A stretch of DNA of 64,000 nt from Hyphomonadaceae bacterium TMED5 (GCA_002173095.1 NHBK01000009.1:62001-126000), one strand, 5' to 3'. Positions 52,660-62,574 are shown, counted from the stretch's first letter. Numbers and translations: made by a program. The notes: generated by a model not told the origin, from the letters alone.

Positions 52660-53145
52660 ATGCCCAATATGTCTAAATCTTTTCGATCAGTTGCTGTAGC
52701 GACTGGTGTTGCCTGTCTTCTCGCGATTGGTGGCTGTGCCAGCAATTATGGCGCGAGCGACCGCACCGTTTCCGGTGTGGGCGTAACCTCTACGGTGCGC
52801 GAAGGTGTTGTGATCTCTGTGTCTGAAGTCACCATTCGTCCAGACCGCAATTATCTTGGTGCTGCAACGGGCGCAGTGCTGGGTGGTATTGCGGGCTCTA
52901 ATGTAGGCGGCGGCGATGATGAGCGCGCAGCTGGCGCGGTTGCGGGTGCTGTCCTTGGCGGTGTCATCGGCAATGAAGTGTCTCAGTCTGCAAACACGCG
53001 TCCGGGTTATGCTTACATGATCGATTTCGGCAATGGTCAGATTCAGGAAATCGTTCAGGGTATCGACCCGTTCATCGCGCCAGGTACACCGGTTTATGTG
53101 ACCTTTGGCACTGACGCTGTGCGTGTGACCCCGCGCCCATATTGA
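52660..53145 (+). CDS. Glycine-zipper lipoprotein (Pcp/SlyB-like)
   Basis: Outer-membrane lipoprotein of 161 residues. Lipobox LAIGGC near residue 27. A glycine-zipper segment (LGAATGAVLGGIAGSNVGGG and AGAVAGAVLGGVIGNEV) lies near residues 68-110, and a C-terminal beta part follows (YAYMIDFGNGQIQEIVQG, GTPVYVTFGTDAVRV). This is the pattern of the Pcp/SlyB/OmlA-like family. It starts at ATG 52660 with GGAG nine bases upstream; ATG 52669 is also possible. The role is envelope-related, not proven. Confidence 0.85.
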   Translation: MPNMSKSFRSVAVATGVACLLAIGGCASNYGASDRTVSGVGVTSTVREGVVISVSEVTIRPDRNYLGAATGAVLGGIAGSNVGGGDDERAAGAVAGAVLGGVIGNEVSQSANTRPGYAYMIDFGNGQIQEIVQGIDPFIAPGTPVYVTFGTDAVRVTPRPY

Positions 53146-53205
53146 TGCCTATTCGGTGAGCGTTCTCTTCTTGTGATAGAGGGCGCTCACTGGTATCAGG
53201 AGAGC

Positions 53206-53868
53206 ATGAGCTCCGTACTGATTTCCCCTTCCATTCTTTCGGCTGATTTTGCTCGGCTGGGAGAGGAAGTCCGCGCCATTGATGAAGCTGGCGCAGACAT
53301 GATCCACGTTGATGTGATGGATGGCCATTTCGTGCCAAACCTGACCATTGGCCCGCCTATCGTAAAGGCATTGCGTCCACACTCTAAAAAGCCGTTCGAC
53401 GTGCATCTGATGATCTCGCCGGTTGATCTGTTCATCGCAGATTTTGCCGAAGCGGGTGCAGATATCCTGACGGTTCACCCAGAGGCCGGACCACACCTTC
53501 ACCGCACGCTGCAATCCATCCGGTCGCACGGTATGAAGCCGGGCGTAGCGCTGAACCCATCTACACCGCCTGAGGCGCTGGATTATGTCATGGATGATGT
53601 GGATATGATTCTCGTCATGTCCGTAAATCCGGGCTTTGGTGGTCAGAGTTTCATCGATAGCCAGCTTCGTAAGATCGAAACGCTCCGCAAGATGATTGAA
53701 ACGACAGGCCGTGATATCATTCTTGAAGTGGATGGCGGTCTTAAGCCGGAGAATGCACCTGCTGCGATCTCTGCTGGCGTGAACGCTATTGTCGCCGGAT
53801 CTGCTGTGTTCAAAGGTGGTCCGGATGCTTATGCTAAGAATATCGCCGCATTGAGACCGGGAGCGTAG
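53206..53868 (+). CDS. rpe: Ribulose-phosphate 3-epimerase
   Basis: TIM-barrel enzyme interconverting ribulose-5-phosphate and xylulose-5-phosphate (pentose phosphate pathway). It has 220 aa. Catalytic Asp and metal ligands are in [38 protein letters not shown] and VDGGLKPEN; the phosphate loop is AGSAVFKG. The start ATG 53206 lies behind CAGGAGAG. It is followed by the heparinase-like gene six bases later. Confidence 0.97.
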   Translation: MSSVLISPSILSADFARLGEEVRAIDEAGADMIHVDVMDGHFVPNLTIGPPIVKALRPHSKKPFDVHLMISPVDLFIADFAEAGADILTVHPEAGPHLHRTLQSIRSHGMKPGVALNPSTPPEALDYVMDDVDMILVMSVNPGFGGQSFIDSQLRKIETLRKMIETTGRDIILEVDGGLKPENAPAAISAGVNAIVAGSAVFKGGPDAYAKNIAALRPGA

Positions 53869-53873
53869 AACGA

Positions 53874-55562
53874 GTGCAGGATAGTACATCTGCGGAACTG
53901 GATCTTACCAACTGGCGCAAATATCGCGGCCGGATGGGTGAGGATGCCCGGGCGACGCCGGTGTACAAAATGAAGCTGACCGGCCCTGCGCCGACTTCAC
54001 TTTCGCTCTATCCTCAAAACCTTCGTTCTGGCGATGCCAGCATCGGTCAGGAAATCCTGAAAGGGCGCTGGCGCATTGGCCGTGATGTTCTGGACATTCA
54101 GCCCGGAACTCCGCCCTGGGATGTGCCGGGCCCTTCGCGCCATTTCGCTGACCGTTTGCACCGCTTTCATTGGCTGACCCATCTCCATGCCGTTGGTCCG
54201 GAAGGCCAGCGCTTTGCGCGGACAATGATTGCGGACTGGGTTGAAGAATTCGGGCGCTGGAATGGATTTGTCTGGCGGTTCCCGGTTGTTGTTGATCGGG
54301 TCTGGAACTGGCTGGGCGGCGGCCCGCAAATGCTGGATAATCTGGCCCCGGACAGTGAGGTGCTGGAAACGCTCTTGCGTCAGGGACGTCACATTCAGCA
54401 TGCGGCGACAGACTGCCCGGACCCGTCCATCGTATTGCGCTCTCTATTCGTGCAGCTTGTTCTGGCGTTTTCCGCCGATGAAGGCGAGCGACGCATTGCG
54501 GCGCTTGAAGGGCAAATCCAGTTTGCTCTGGACGACCAGATCCTAGCTGATGGTGGCCATATCAGCCGCAATCCGCTTTTCCTGCTTGATATTCTTCTCG
54601 ACCTGCAGACGATCGATGATCTTTATCTGCGAACGGGTCGGCCATCTCTGCCCTTTATTAGCAAGTTCGTGCCTCGCATTGCGGGCATGCTGAAGTTTCT
54701 GCGTATGGGAGATGGCGGGCTGCCCATTATGAACGGAAGTTCTGAGGGCAATCGCGCGGACATTAAGAACGCGCTCTTTCCATATGCAGGCTCTCGTGCC
54801 TTCGCATTCGCCACCAAGTCCGGCATTCAGAAAATTGAAGCTGGCGAAACGCGTCTCATGCTTGATGCGGGTTATGCGCCATCTCCGGAATATGGTGCAG
54901 CTGCGCATGCAGGGTGTCTGGCGATTGAGCTTGAAGACCATGGCGAGCGTATTGTCACCAATTGCGGTTCGCACCCCGATATCGGCCCTGAATGGCAGGC
55001 CGCGACCCGCCGGACGGATGGTCACTCCACATTGATACTGGCTGGTGAGGATGCCTCACAGTTTAATCTGGCCCGTTCCCTCGGGGTGGAAGCGCCATCC
55101 GGGCCAAGTGGTGTGACGGCCAAACGGATGGAAGAAGACGGCACCATTATGATTGATGCCCAGCATGGCGGCTGGAAAGCGAGCCATGGTCTGGTCTTTC
55201 GTCGTCGAGTTTTCATGGAGCCAGATGGGAAGCGTTTTACGGGTGAAGATTCTCTGTTCCGCCCGATCTCGGCAGGTATGGCGGAGAACACGGATGCCAT
55301 TCCGTTCAACATTCGGTTTCATCTGCATCCGGGCGTGACGATGACGCCGGAAGGCGAGCATTTGAAAATCGCGCTGCCAAGCGGCGCGTCCTGGCTGTTC
55401 AAGACAAAACATAAGCGGAAGACGATTGAACGTTCCGTTTATCTGGCGCGCGGACGGGTCGAAAAATGCTGGCAACTGGTCCTCGCAGGCGACGCCGATC
55501 CGAATGGCGATGCCAGCATGGACAGCAATGTCGTCAAATGGGCTTTCGTCAAAAACGAATAG
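53874..55562 (+). CDS. Heparinase II/III family protein
   Basis: 562 aa with an alpha-helical toroid-like N-terminal part (LHRFHWLTHLHAVGPEGQR, WVEEFGRWNGFVWRFPVV) and a C-terminal beta domain of the heparinase II/III type (GGHISRNPLFLLDILLDLQ, YGAAAHAGCLAIELEDHGER, FRRRVFMEPDGKRFTGED). There is no signal peptide; alphaproteobacterial members of this group are usually cytosolic. The substrate is unknown. GTG 53874 is six bases after the rpe stop. Followed by purH after 90 bases. Confidence 0.88.
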   Translation: MQDSTSAELDLTNWRKYRGRMGEDARATPVYKMKLTGPAPTSLSLYPQNLRSGDASIGQEILKGRWRIGRDVLDIQPGTPPWDVPGPSRHFADRLHRFHWLTHLHAVGPEGQRFARTMIADWVEEFGRWNGFVWRFPVVVDRVWNWLGGGPQMLDNLAPDSEVLETLLRQGRHIQHAATDCPDPSIVLRSLFVQLVLAFSADEGERRIAALEGQIQFALDDQILADGGHISRNPLFLLDILLDLQTIDDLYLRTGRPSLPFISKFVPRIAGMLKFLRMGDGGLPIMNGSSEGNRADIKNALFPYAGSRAFAFATKSGIQKIEAGETRLMLDAGYAPSPEYGAAAHAGCLAIELEDHGERIVTNCGSHPDIGPEWQAATRRTDGHSTLILAGEDASQFNLARSLGVEAPSGPSGVTAKRMEEDGTIMIDAQHGGWKASHGLVFRRRVFMEPDGKRFTGEDSLFRPISAGMAENTDAIPFNIRFHLHPGVTMTPEGEHLKIALPSGASWLFKTKHKRKTIERSVYLARGRVEKCWQLVLAGDADPNGDASMDSNVVKWAFVKNE

Positions 55563-55652
55563 TCTGAAAGTGCGGCCCTCAGGCACTGGAAATCTGGACA
55601 AAAAGGACTTAAGCAGCCGCTGTCAGAGTCTCTCCAGAAGAAAGCCCAGCCC

Positions 55653-57239
55653 ATGACCAATTTGCCGATCAAGCGCGCCCTGATTTCCGTTTCAGATAAA
55701 ACCGGTCTGATTGATCGCGCAAAAATGCTCGCAGATATGGGTGTCGAGCTGCTGTCCACCGGCGGCACCAAAAAGGCGATCGCTGAAGCGGGTATTCCGG
55801 TAAAAGACGTGTCTGAGGTCACTCAGTTTCCGGAAATGATGGATGGCCGCGTGAAAACGCTCCATCCGGTTGTACATGGCGGTCTGCTTCACCTGCGCGA
55901 CAATGCAGAGCATGTGGAACAGGCTAAAGCGCATGGCATTGAAGCCATCGACCTTCTGTATGTGAACCTCTACCCATTCGAAGAAACAGTCGCCAAGGGC
56001 GCTGACTTTCACACCTGCATTGAGAATATCGATATTGGTGGCCCGGCTATGCTGCGTGCGGCGGCGAAAAACTATGCCTTCGTTTCTGTGTGTACCGATG
56101 GCGACGACGTCGACGCTGTCATCGAAGACATGAAAGCCAATGACGGCGCGACCACTATGGAGCTGCGCAAAAAGCTCTGCGCGAAAACCTATGCGCGCAC
56201 TGGCGCTTACGATGCCGCGATTTCGAACTGGTATTTTGATCAGCTGGGTGAGGAGAGCCCGGAATGGCGCGCCTTTGGTGGCAAGCGCCTGTCTGTCATG
56301 CGTTATGGTGAGAACCCGCACCAGAAGGCGGCTTTCTACAAAACCCCTGAAATCCGCACGGGCGTTGCGACCGCTGAGCTTATTCAGGGTAAGGCGCTCT
56401 CTTACAACAATATCAACGATACAGACGCGGCGTTCGAACTCGTCAGCGAGTTTCCGGCAGATGGTGATGCGGCTGTTGCGATCATCAAGCACGCAAACCC
56501 ATGCGGTGTCGCGCTGGGGTCGTCTCCTCTGGATGCTTACCAAAAGGCTTATGATTGTGACCGCACCTCTGCCTTTGGCGGTATTGTTGCGCTCAACCGT
56601 CCGCTGACAGGTGAAACCGCGTCAAAAATCACCGAGATTTTCACTGAAGTTGTGATTGCTCCGGATGCGGATGAAGAGGCGCGCGCGATCTTCGCGAAGA
56701 AGAAAAACCTTCGCCTCCTGCTGACCGGTGGTCTTGCTGATCCGAAAGCGCCTGGCCTCTTCATGAAGGCGGTTGCCGGTGGTCTTCTGGTTCAGGATCA
56801 GGACCGTGGTTTCGTGGCTCAACAGGATATGAAGGTCGTTACGAAGAAACAGCCGACTGACGCGGAATGGAACGACCTTCTCTTCGCATGGCGCGTGGCA
56901 AAACACGTGAAGTCCAACACGATTGTGTACGCAAAAGACATGTCGACTGCAGGTGTAGGTGCGGGCCAGATGAACCGTCTGGATTCAGCGCGCATCGCAA
57001 CGCGTAAAGCTAAAGATGCTGCCGAGATCGCGGGTTGGGACGTGCCAAAAACCAAGGGCTGTGTTGCAGCTTCTGATGCGTTCTTCCCATTCCCGGATGG
57101 TCTTCTGCAAACGGCTGAAGCGGGTGCAACGGCTGTTATTCAGCCGGGTGGTTCGATCAAGGATGAAGATGTTATTGCAGCGGCAGATGAAGCCGGCCTT
57201 GCCATGGTCTTCACCGGCATGCGCCACTTCCGCCACTAG
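55653..57239 (+). CDS. purH: Bifunctional AICAR transformylase / IMP cyclohydrolase
   Basis: Last two steps of purine synthesis: formylation of AICAR and ring closure to IMP. At 528 aa it has the normal length. The IMPCH domain is at residues 1-200 ([29 protein letters not shown]) and the transformylase follows, with the [13 protein letters not shown] motif near residue 275 and a C-terminal [20 protein letters not shown]. It sits in the conserved rpe-heparinase-purH neighbourhood. Confidence 0.97.
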   Translation: MTNLPIKRALISVSDKTGLIDRAKMLADMGVELLSTGGTKKAIAEAGIPVKDVSEVTQFPEMMDGRVKTLHPVVHGGLLHLRDNAEHVEQAKAHGIEAIDLLYVNLYPFEETVAKGADFHTCIENIDIGGPAMLRAAAKNYAFVSVCTDGDDVDAVIEDMKANDGATTMELRKKLCAKTYARTGAYDAAISNWYFDQLGEESPEWRAFGGKRLSVMRYGENPHQKAAFYKTPEIRTGVATAELIQGKALSYNNINDTDAAFELVSEFPADGDAAVAIIKHANPCGVALGSSPLDAYQKAYDCDRTSAFGGIVALNRPLTGETASKITEIFTEVVIAPDADEEARAIFAKKKNLRLLLTGGLADPKAPGLFMKAVAGGLLVQDQDRGFVAQQDMKVVTKKQPTDAEWNDLLFAWRVAKHVKSNTIVYAKDMSTAGVGAGQMNRLDSARIATRKAKDAAEIAGWDVPKTKGCVAASDAFFPFPDGLLQTAEAGATAVIQPGGSIKDEDVIAAADEAGLAMVFTGMRHFRH

Positions 57240-57302
57240 TCTTCTACGCAAACGATGCTCGCGGTTTTGCGGGCATTGGCTTTTCGCATCAGGCCGTTGG
57301 AT

Positions 57303-58109
57303 TTATTCGGTCGGCATGATCCGGGCATAGTGGTCATAGGATTGAGGCAGTTCATAATCTGTCTTCAATCCGCCTATGGACTCGGCTGTTTCTTCGGACA
57401 GATCACACGCGTTTTCCGTGTTGTAATAGTCAAACGATCGGCAGACGAAGTCCGTGGCACTAAGACAGGCGCGCATACAGTCATATCGTGACGCATAGAA
57501 CATCCGGGAGTTGTTATAACCTGAGATAGCTGCATCCTCAGTACGCGCAAATTGCGCTGACAAAGCGCGTTCATCGCTCGTTTTTTGCCAATACCAGCCG
57601 CCAGAGCCAATAGCGGCCGTCGCTATGACGACGGCGATCAGCAAGACGGTGTGTTTCATCACCCATTCCCGGACCGGTGCAGGTGACGGGGCGCGGACGG
57701 TTTTCACTGATACATCGCCGACAAACCGCAAGCCGACATTGGGAATGGTTTTGATCAGGCGTTGTTCACTGCCATTGTCGCCAATAATCGTACGGGCTGA
57801 TCTGAGCCGCGTTGTCAGCGAGGCTTCGGAAACCTGCCGACCTTCCCAGACAACCGCATTGATTTCATCGCGCGGGACGATCCGGTCATGGTGTTCAACG
57901 AGCAGTGAGATGAGGCGCAGCACTTGCGGTTCAATGTGAACTGTTTCGCCATTCTCAAGTAGCGTCATACGTGCAGGGTCCAGTTCGAATCGGTCGAATT
58001 GGAAAACCGTCCGTTCTGCCGAAGATGCTTGTGTGAAAGCCACGAATTCCCGCCCCGAAACCGTCTGGCTGAATGCCTGCCCCGTAAGTTGAATTTTCTT
58101 ATCCTTCAT
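57303..58109 (-). CDS. ToxR/CadC-like membrane regulator with a PAN/apple-like periplasmic domain
   Basis: 268 residues, three parts. Residues 34-132: an OmpR-type winged helix (VFQFDRFELDPARMTLLENG, VLRLISLLVEHHDRIVPRDE, TIPNVGLRFVGDV). Residues 152-174: one membrane helix. Residues 190-265: a domain with Cys211, Cys215, Cys223 and Cys235 in the order YDCMRACL, FVCRSFDYYN, ENACDLSEE, which matches the PAN/apple pattern Cx3C-Cx2FxY-CxL. Thus DNA binding inside and a possible protein- or carbohydrate-binding sensor outside. It is divergent from the modular secreted protein genes; ATG 58109 is the start. The combination is unusual. Confidence 0.85.
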   Translation of the reverse strand: MKDKKIQLTGQAFSQTVSGREFVAFTQASSAERTVFQFDRFELDPARMTLLENGETVHIEPQVLRLISLLVEHHDRIVPRDEINAVVWEGRQVSEASLTTRLRSARTIIGDNGSEQRLIKTIPNVGLRFVGDVSVKTVRAPSPAPVREWVMKHTVLLIAVVIATAAIGSGGWYWQKTSDERALSAQFARTEDAAISGYNNSRMFYASRYDCMRACLSATDFVCRSFDYYNTENACDLSEETAESIGGLKTDYELPQSYDHYARIMPTE

Positions 58110-58142
58110 TCCGGCGCAGATGTAACCCTCTGAAAACAGTGA

Positions 58143-58171
58143 TCTTCATATTTCTTCATCTACATCTTCAG
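58143..58171. promoter_or_regulatory. Three phased CTTCA direct repeats in the divergent promoter region
   Basis: TCTTCAT at 58143-58149 and 58153-58159 and TCTTCAG at 58165-58171 are direct repeats with 10- and 12-base periods, which puts them near one helical turn apart on the same face. They lie 34 bases upstream of the regulator start and about 77 bases before the first secreted-protein start. OmpR-type winged helices bind such direct repeats; the link is inferred. Confidence 0.45.
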
Positions 58172-58247
58172 ATTTCTCTATTTGTCGGGATTTCGCCCAA
58201 ATGACAGGCTTCGCGCACTTGTGTGTGGGATGCGGGCGGAGGATGAT

Positions 58248-60785
58248 TTGCGACATTTATTCAGTTTAACGGCGACGATCATTTCGGGAGCGATGATCTT
58301 AGGGGCAGGTTCGGCGCAGGCTCAAGGAGCGCCGGCAGATGAGATCAGTCCATCCGTTCCGGATGTGCTGTATCAGATGAGGCAGATGCAGGGACGGGAA
58401 TCGACCCTCGTGGATACTGAGATCGATGGCCTGGTCAGTGGATACAATGATGGCATGGGCGGGGGCGACCACGTTCAGGGCATAACCATGACGGCTTCGG
58501 GCCGCATTGTCCTGACGATATCGCGCCAGGAGGACGACCCTTCGACTGAGTGTGAGGGTCTTATCGCTTACTCAAGCGTATTTGATCAAGACAATGCGGA
58601 CGATGAGCTGGAGTGGTTCTTTTATTGCCCGTCGAGTGTGGACCCGCCGCAAACCAATCCACGCTCTAATCCTCCGCCTCGTTCACCAAGTCCGGAACCA
58701 CATCCAAGCAATGTGCAGGCGACGGGTGAGGTGATTATTGTCGGTACTGATGAGGGCTCGAGTTTTTATCACATCGCGGGTGATAACAATGTTGAGTATC
58801 TTGAACACCTCGATATGAGCTGGGCTGCGGGTCGAGGCCGTGATGCATCCGGCGTGGTTTACAACCAGGCGGAACGTAGATTCTACGCTATCAATGCGCC
58901 CGGAACGATCAGGCCGGGCATTGTAAGCGCGCAACTCTGCCGGACAGATCCGGGCGAATCGCTGCTCGATCCGGGTACGAGGTTTCGGGATTGCACGGTG
59001 TTTCATGTTTCCATTTCTGGTCAGGGATCGAACCTGATCATGCAGGATGATGGCAGGATGTTTCTTGTGTCTGCATATTCAACGCATGACATGTGGCCTG
59101 ACGATATGGTCGCAAGCGAAATCATCAAAGGTGGCTTGTATGGCACGACCTGTGGGAATGAAAGCGCTGCCGCGCTTGTCGCAGGCTGGGATATGACAAC
59201 CCTGTATGAAGACATACTCCACGTGTCGGAAATTCATTATCAGAATTTCTCGCGGGCTTCAGCGACACTCCAATACGAAGAGAATATCGGACGAACACAG
59301 CGTAACCAGTTGTGTGTGCATCTGCGCCCGTCATTCAGATTTTCAGGCGGCGCAGCAGTTTTGAATGATGGTGGTCTCATTGGTTTGTGGTCGGGGCGAC
59401 AGAACCCTCCGGTCGTGACGCAGACCGATGACTTCGAATTCGCATTTCAGATGTTACCAAATGCCGGGCAGCAGTCTCTCGATTTTGCCGTGGCGATCGA
59501 CTGTGCCACCGATGGGATTGATAATGAAGGCACAGGCAGCACCATCACGGCCACCTTCTATGACCGGAACTGGACGCAGCTTGGTCAGGCCAGCCGTAAT
59601 GATATTTCCAACAGCACATGCGTCTTCAACAATCCTACGTTTGAAACGACCCTTAATGCTGAAGCGGAATATGTGAAGATCAGCACGGATGGGGCCGATG
59701 CGTTCATGGTCGACCGCATTCTTATGTACCGTCAGGGCGTTGAGATTTCTGTCTTCGGTGCAAACAATGACCGCGGCTGGTGTCTGTCGACCGACGAGGC
59801 AGATGGACGCGGTAGCTGGGAATACGCAGCGGGCGGTATCTGTACATCAGAGCACACCTGGAGCTATTCGAATCTGCCGGTTGATAATCCGCGTGACCGG
59901 ATCGTCGCTCAGAATGGTATCAGAACGACGCAGCGTTATTCCGTTGGCATCGACTGTTCAACTGAGAACATTACGAATGACTGGACGAGTGCCACCATCA
60001 CGGCGACCTTCTATGACAGCAACTGGCGGCAGATCGGTAGTGCTAGCCGCAATGATCTGCATGAGAGAGCCTGCACCTGGACCACCCCGGAAATCGAAGC
60101 CACGACGAATGGTGATGCTGAATATGTGACGATCAGTACCGATGGCGGCGATGCCTTCATGATCGACCGTATTTTCCTCTATCGTAACGGTGATGAAGTT
60201 GCGTTATTCGGGGCGAATAATGACCGTGGCTGGTGTCTGTCGACTCAATCCGGCGACGGTGAGGGCGCATGGGCTTATGCGGCGGATGGCGTGTGCACAT
60301 CTGAGCACACCTGGAGCTATTCAAACCTGCCAGTTGATAACCCGCGTGACCGTATTATCGCGCAGCGTGGCAATACGACGACCCATCGCTATTCGCTGGA
60401 TATCGACTGCGACGTCGATGGTATTGAAAACGAAGGTACGGGCAGCCGTCTGACAGCTGTGTATCTCGACTCAAGCCGCAATGAGATCGGGCGGAGTTCT
60501 TTCCAGGAAGATACGAACGCTCCAATTCTGCCGATTTGCCGCGATATGGAGTGGGATACGATCGTCACCGGTACGCCGCGCTATCTTCAGATCCATACGG
60601 CTGGCAGTGATGGCGCAATGCTCGACCAGATCTTCGTCGAACGCGATGGCGTTGAGGTGAAGGTACTGGGTGGCAGCAACGACTCCGGTTGGTGCCTCTC
60701 CACACAGGAGAGCGATGCGCATGGCAGCTGGCAGGGACATGCCTACGAGAACACATGCCGGACCTATTGGGAATTTGACCTTTAG
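58248..60785 (+). CDS. Secreted modular protein A: shared N-terminal domain plus three GWCLS modules
   Basis: 845 residues, unknown family. A signal peptide ends at GAGSAQA. Residues about 25-405 form a domain shared with protein B (VQGITMTASGRIVLTISR, VQATGEVIIVGTDEGSS, SGQGSNLIMQDDGRMFLVSA, DILHVSEIHYQNF), perhaps beta-propeller-like. Three modules of about 151 residues then repeat, each with VxIDC, a mid Cys, a D-A-F-M-x-D-R-I-like core, GWCLST and a last Cys; two end CTSEHTWSYSNLPVDNP. TTG 58248 is chosen over ATG 58230 because CGGAGGA lies five bases upstream of the TTG and protein B has CGGAGG likewise. A terminator follows. Confidence 0.82.
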   Translation: MRHLFSLTATIISGAMILGAGSAQAQGAPADEISPSVPDVLYQMRQMQGRESTLVDTEIDGLVSGYNDGMGGGDHVQGITMTASGRIVLTISRQEDDPSTECEGLIAYSSVFDQDNADDELEWFFYCPSSVDPPQTNPRSNPPPRSPSPEPHPSNVQATGEVIIVGTDEGSSFYHIAGDNNVEYLEHLDMSWAAGRGRDASGVVYNQAERRFYAINAPGTIRPGIVSAQLCRTDPGESLLDPGTRFRDCTVFHVSISGQGSNLIMQDDGRMFLVSAYSTHDMWPDDMVASEIIKGGLYGTTCGNESAAALVAGWDMTTLYEDILHVSEIHYQNFSRASATLQYEENIGRTQRNQLCVHLRPSFRFSGGAAVLNDGGLIGLWSGRQNPPVVTQTDDFEFAFQMLPNAGQQSLDFAVAIDCATDGIDNEGTGSTITATFYDRNWTQLGQASRNDISNSTCVFNNPTFETTLNAEAEYVKISTDGADAFMVDRILMYRQGVEISVFGANNDRGWCLSTDEADGRGSWEYAAGGICTSEHTWSYSNLPVDNPRDRIVAQNGIRTTQRYSVGIDCSTENITNDWTSATITATFYDSNWRQIGSASRNDLHERACTWTTPEIEATTNGDAEYVTISTDGGDAFMIDRIFLYRNGDEVALFGANNDRGWCLSTQSGDGEGAWAYAADGVCTSEHTWSYSNLPVDNPRDRIIAQRGNTTTHRYSLDIDCDVDGIENEGTGSRLTAVYLDSSRNEIGRSSFQEDTNAPILPICRDMEWDTIVTGTPRYLQIHTAGSDGAMLDQIFVERDGVEVKVLGGSNDSGWCLSTQESDAHGSWQGHAYENTCRTYWEFDL
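59482..60782 (+). repeat. Three tandem ~452-bp repeats within the modular protein A gene
   Basis: Module starts at about 59482, 59935 and 60387 (period 452-453 bases). The first two units are the most similar, including near-identical 60-base ends at about 59860-59920 and 60310-60370. The third unit is more like the last module of protein C: 30 identical bases are shared between 60522-60551 and 63373-63402. Confidence 0.85.
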
Positions 60786-60793
60786 TTCTGGCT

Positions 60794-60837
60794 GACACCA
60801 GCTGGTACGCCCTTATGCCGGCTGGTGTCCTTTTTTT
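60794..60837 (+). terminator. Rho-independent terminator between proteins A and B
   Basis: GACACCAGC (60794-60802) and GCTGGTGTC (60821-60829), a perfect 9-bp stem, then seven T. It lies 9 bases after the stop of gene A and about 30 before gene B, so gene A is probably transcribed in excess of genes B and C or has its own end. Confidence 0.85.
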
Positions 60838-60869
60838 GCGAATGCGTGGGGACGCACGCGGAGGACCCA

Positions 60870-62513
60870 ATGAAATCACCTGTGAAACACCTGATGGCGG
60901 CTTGCGCGACATTCCTCGTGCCTGCAATCGGCGCGAGCTCTGCACACGCGCTTGGCCCTGATGAGTACACGCCGCCTGCAGAAAACCTGCTTCAGCAAGT
61001 TCAGTCTATGACCGGTACGCAGGCTAATCTGATACGAACCAGCCTAGAAAACCTGACCCGACAAGACGGGGGGCTGATCGGGCCGGATGATCGGGTGCGC
61101 GGCATTACAATGACCGCAACAGGGCGGATCGTCCTGAGCATTTCACGCGAGTTGGCTCCCAATGCGAGCGCCGATGAATGTCGCGGCCTGTTGGTGTTTT
61201 CGGACACGATCGACGCGCAGACATCGCTGGAAGAGCTGACTTGGACGGCCTTCTGCCCAACTGCCATTGGCATGCCGAGCTGGGAGGCCGGAAGCATTCA
61301 GGCGACTGGCGAGGTGGTTGCTGTCGGCACGCGCGGCATGACGCTGTTCTATAAAATTGAGCGGAGTGACTACGTCACGCATTTTGATCACCTCACCCTT
61401 TATCATGAGATGTCTGGCGAGCGGAATGTCGAAACCAGCTATTCTGCAGGCCTTGTTTTCAATGACAGGGACAACCGTTTTTACACAATCAGCGCTGTGG
61501 GCTGGGCTGAATCGCGCACTGTGACCGCACGTCTTTGCCGGACGCAGGCGACCGATGTTCTGGCCTACCATGCGACGCGTTTTGGCGAATGCACGGAATT
61601 TGAGGCCCCGGTTTCTGGTCAGGGAGCGAACCTGATCATGGACTTTGATGGCAAGATGTATCTGGTTTCAGCGTTTTCTGGTGATGGATTCTATCCGGAC
61701 CTGTCAGGCCGGACGCCAACCGGGCGACAAAGCGTTTATGCCGCTTCATGTGTTTTGCCGCCGCGCGAATGGACCGCTCAGGATGATGCAACCGTTCAAA
61801 TGCGCCCTCAGGACATGTTCGAGGACATTCTGCGCGTGTCGGAAATCGAATACTCCGATTTTGATAACACCTCAGCCCGCGATGTGTTTACCGCAGATAT
61901 TGGTAGTGCGGAGGAAGACGATATCTGCGTTCATGAGCGCCCTTCCTTCCGTCATGCTGGTGGCGTCTCGCTTCAGACGAATGGCAACATGCTCGGGCTA
62001 TGGGCGGGTAGCGGTGTCGATGAGGATGGCATGTTTGAGTTCGCGGTCCAGCCGCTCAGCGTGTCGCGGCCAGATGAGCTCAACTATACGGTGGGATTTG
62101 ATTGTTCTGTTGGTGATCTGACCAACGAATGGACGACCAGCACGCTTACCGCCACGCTCTACAGCCTGTATTGGGAAGAAGTCGGGCAGGCCAGTATTTC
62201 AGGTCCGGGGCAATATGCCTGCGATATGGGTGAGCCGACGATTGACGTCGCGGCGAGCGCCCGCGCTGACCATGTGAAGATCACGACCAGCGGTGATGAC
62301 GGCTTCATGATTGACCGGGTTTCACTTTATAGCGGCGGCGATGAAATCGCCGAATTTCTTGCAGGCGACGGGCGCGGCTGGTGCCTGTCGACCGATCCGG
62401 GTGATGCCAACGGACCATGGCTGGCGGCCGCTCTGACGGGCTGTGAGACCGAGCATGTCTGGAGCCTTTCAGACCTGCGGGTACAGCAGATCAATTCTCA
62501 ATTTCAGGAATAG
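60870..62513 (+). CDS. Secreted modular protein B: shared N-terminal domain plus one GWCLS module
   Basis: 547 residues, paralogue of protein A. The signal peptide ends at SSAHA. Its N-terminal 400 residues align with A: VRGITMTATGRIVLSISREL, IQATGEVVAVGTRG, SGQGANLIMDFDGKMYLVSA, LRVSEIEYSDFDN. The C-terminal module has FDCSVGDLTNEW, YACDMGEP, DDGFMIDRVSLY, GRGWCLSTDPGDANGPW and a last Cys, and ends with a short tail. ATG 60870 lies behind GCGGAGG. It is unknown as a family; role is inferred to be surface or secreted. Confidence 0.82.
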   Translation: MKSPVKHLMAACATFLVPAIGASSAHALGPDEYTPPAENLLQQVQSMTGTQANLIRTSLENLTRQDGGLIGPDDRVRGITMTATGRIVLSISRELAPNASADECRGLLVFSDTIDAQTSLEELTWTAFCPTAIGMPSWEAGSIQATGEVVAVGTRGMTLFYKIERSDYVTHFDHLTLYHEMSGERNVETSYSAGLVFNDRDNRFYTISAVGWAESRTVTARLCRTQATDVLAYHATRFGECTEFEAPVSGQGANLIMDFDGKMYLVSAFSGDGFYPDLSGRTPTGRQSVYAASCVLPPREWTAQDDATVQMRPQDMFEDILRVSEIEYSDFDNTSARDVFTADIGSAEEDDICVHERPSFRHAGGVSLQTNGNMLGLWAGSGVDEDGMFEFAVQPLSVSRPDELNYTVGFDCSVGDLTNEWTTSTLTATLYSLYWEEVGQASISGPGQYACDMGEPTIDVAASARADHVKITTSGDDGFMIDRVSLYSGGDEIAEFLAGDGRGWCLSTDPGDANGPWLAAALTGCETEHVWSLSDLRVQQINSQFQE

Positions 62514-62574
62514 GCCGCCCGTCAGGGGGGCGAAAATGCTCGCGATGTGTGTGAGGACGCAAGGAAGACGTTAA

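Noticed and set aside
53149-53889. 246-residue minus-strand ORF covering rpe.
   Set aside because: rpe on the plus strand has all catalytic motifs; the other is a shadow.
59482-60782. Tandem repeats of protein A considered as an assembly artefact or CRISPR-like array.
   Set aside because: Units are diverged, in frame and match further modules in the two next genes, so they are real protein repeats.
62515-62532. CGCCC/GGGCG hairpin between genes B and C as terminator.
   Set aside because: No T-run follows it; it may be an mRNA structure only.
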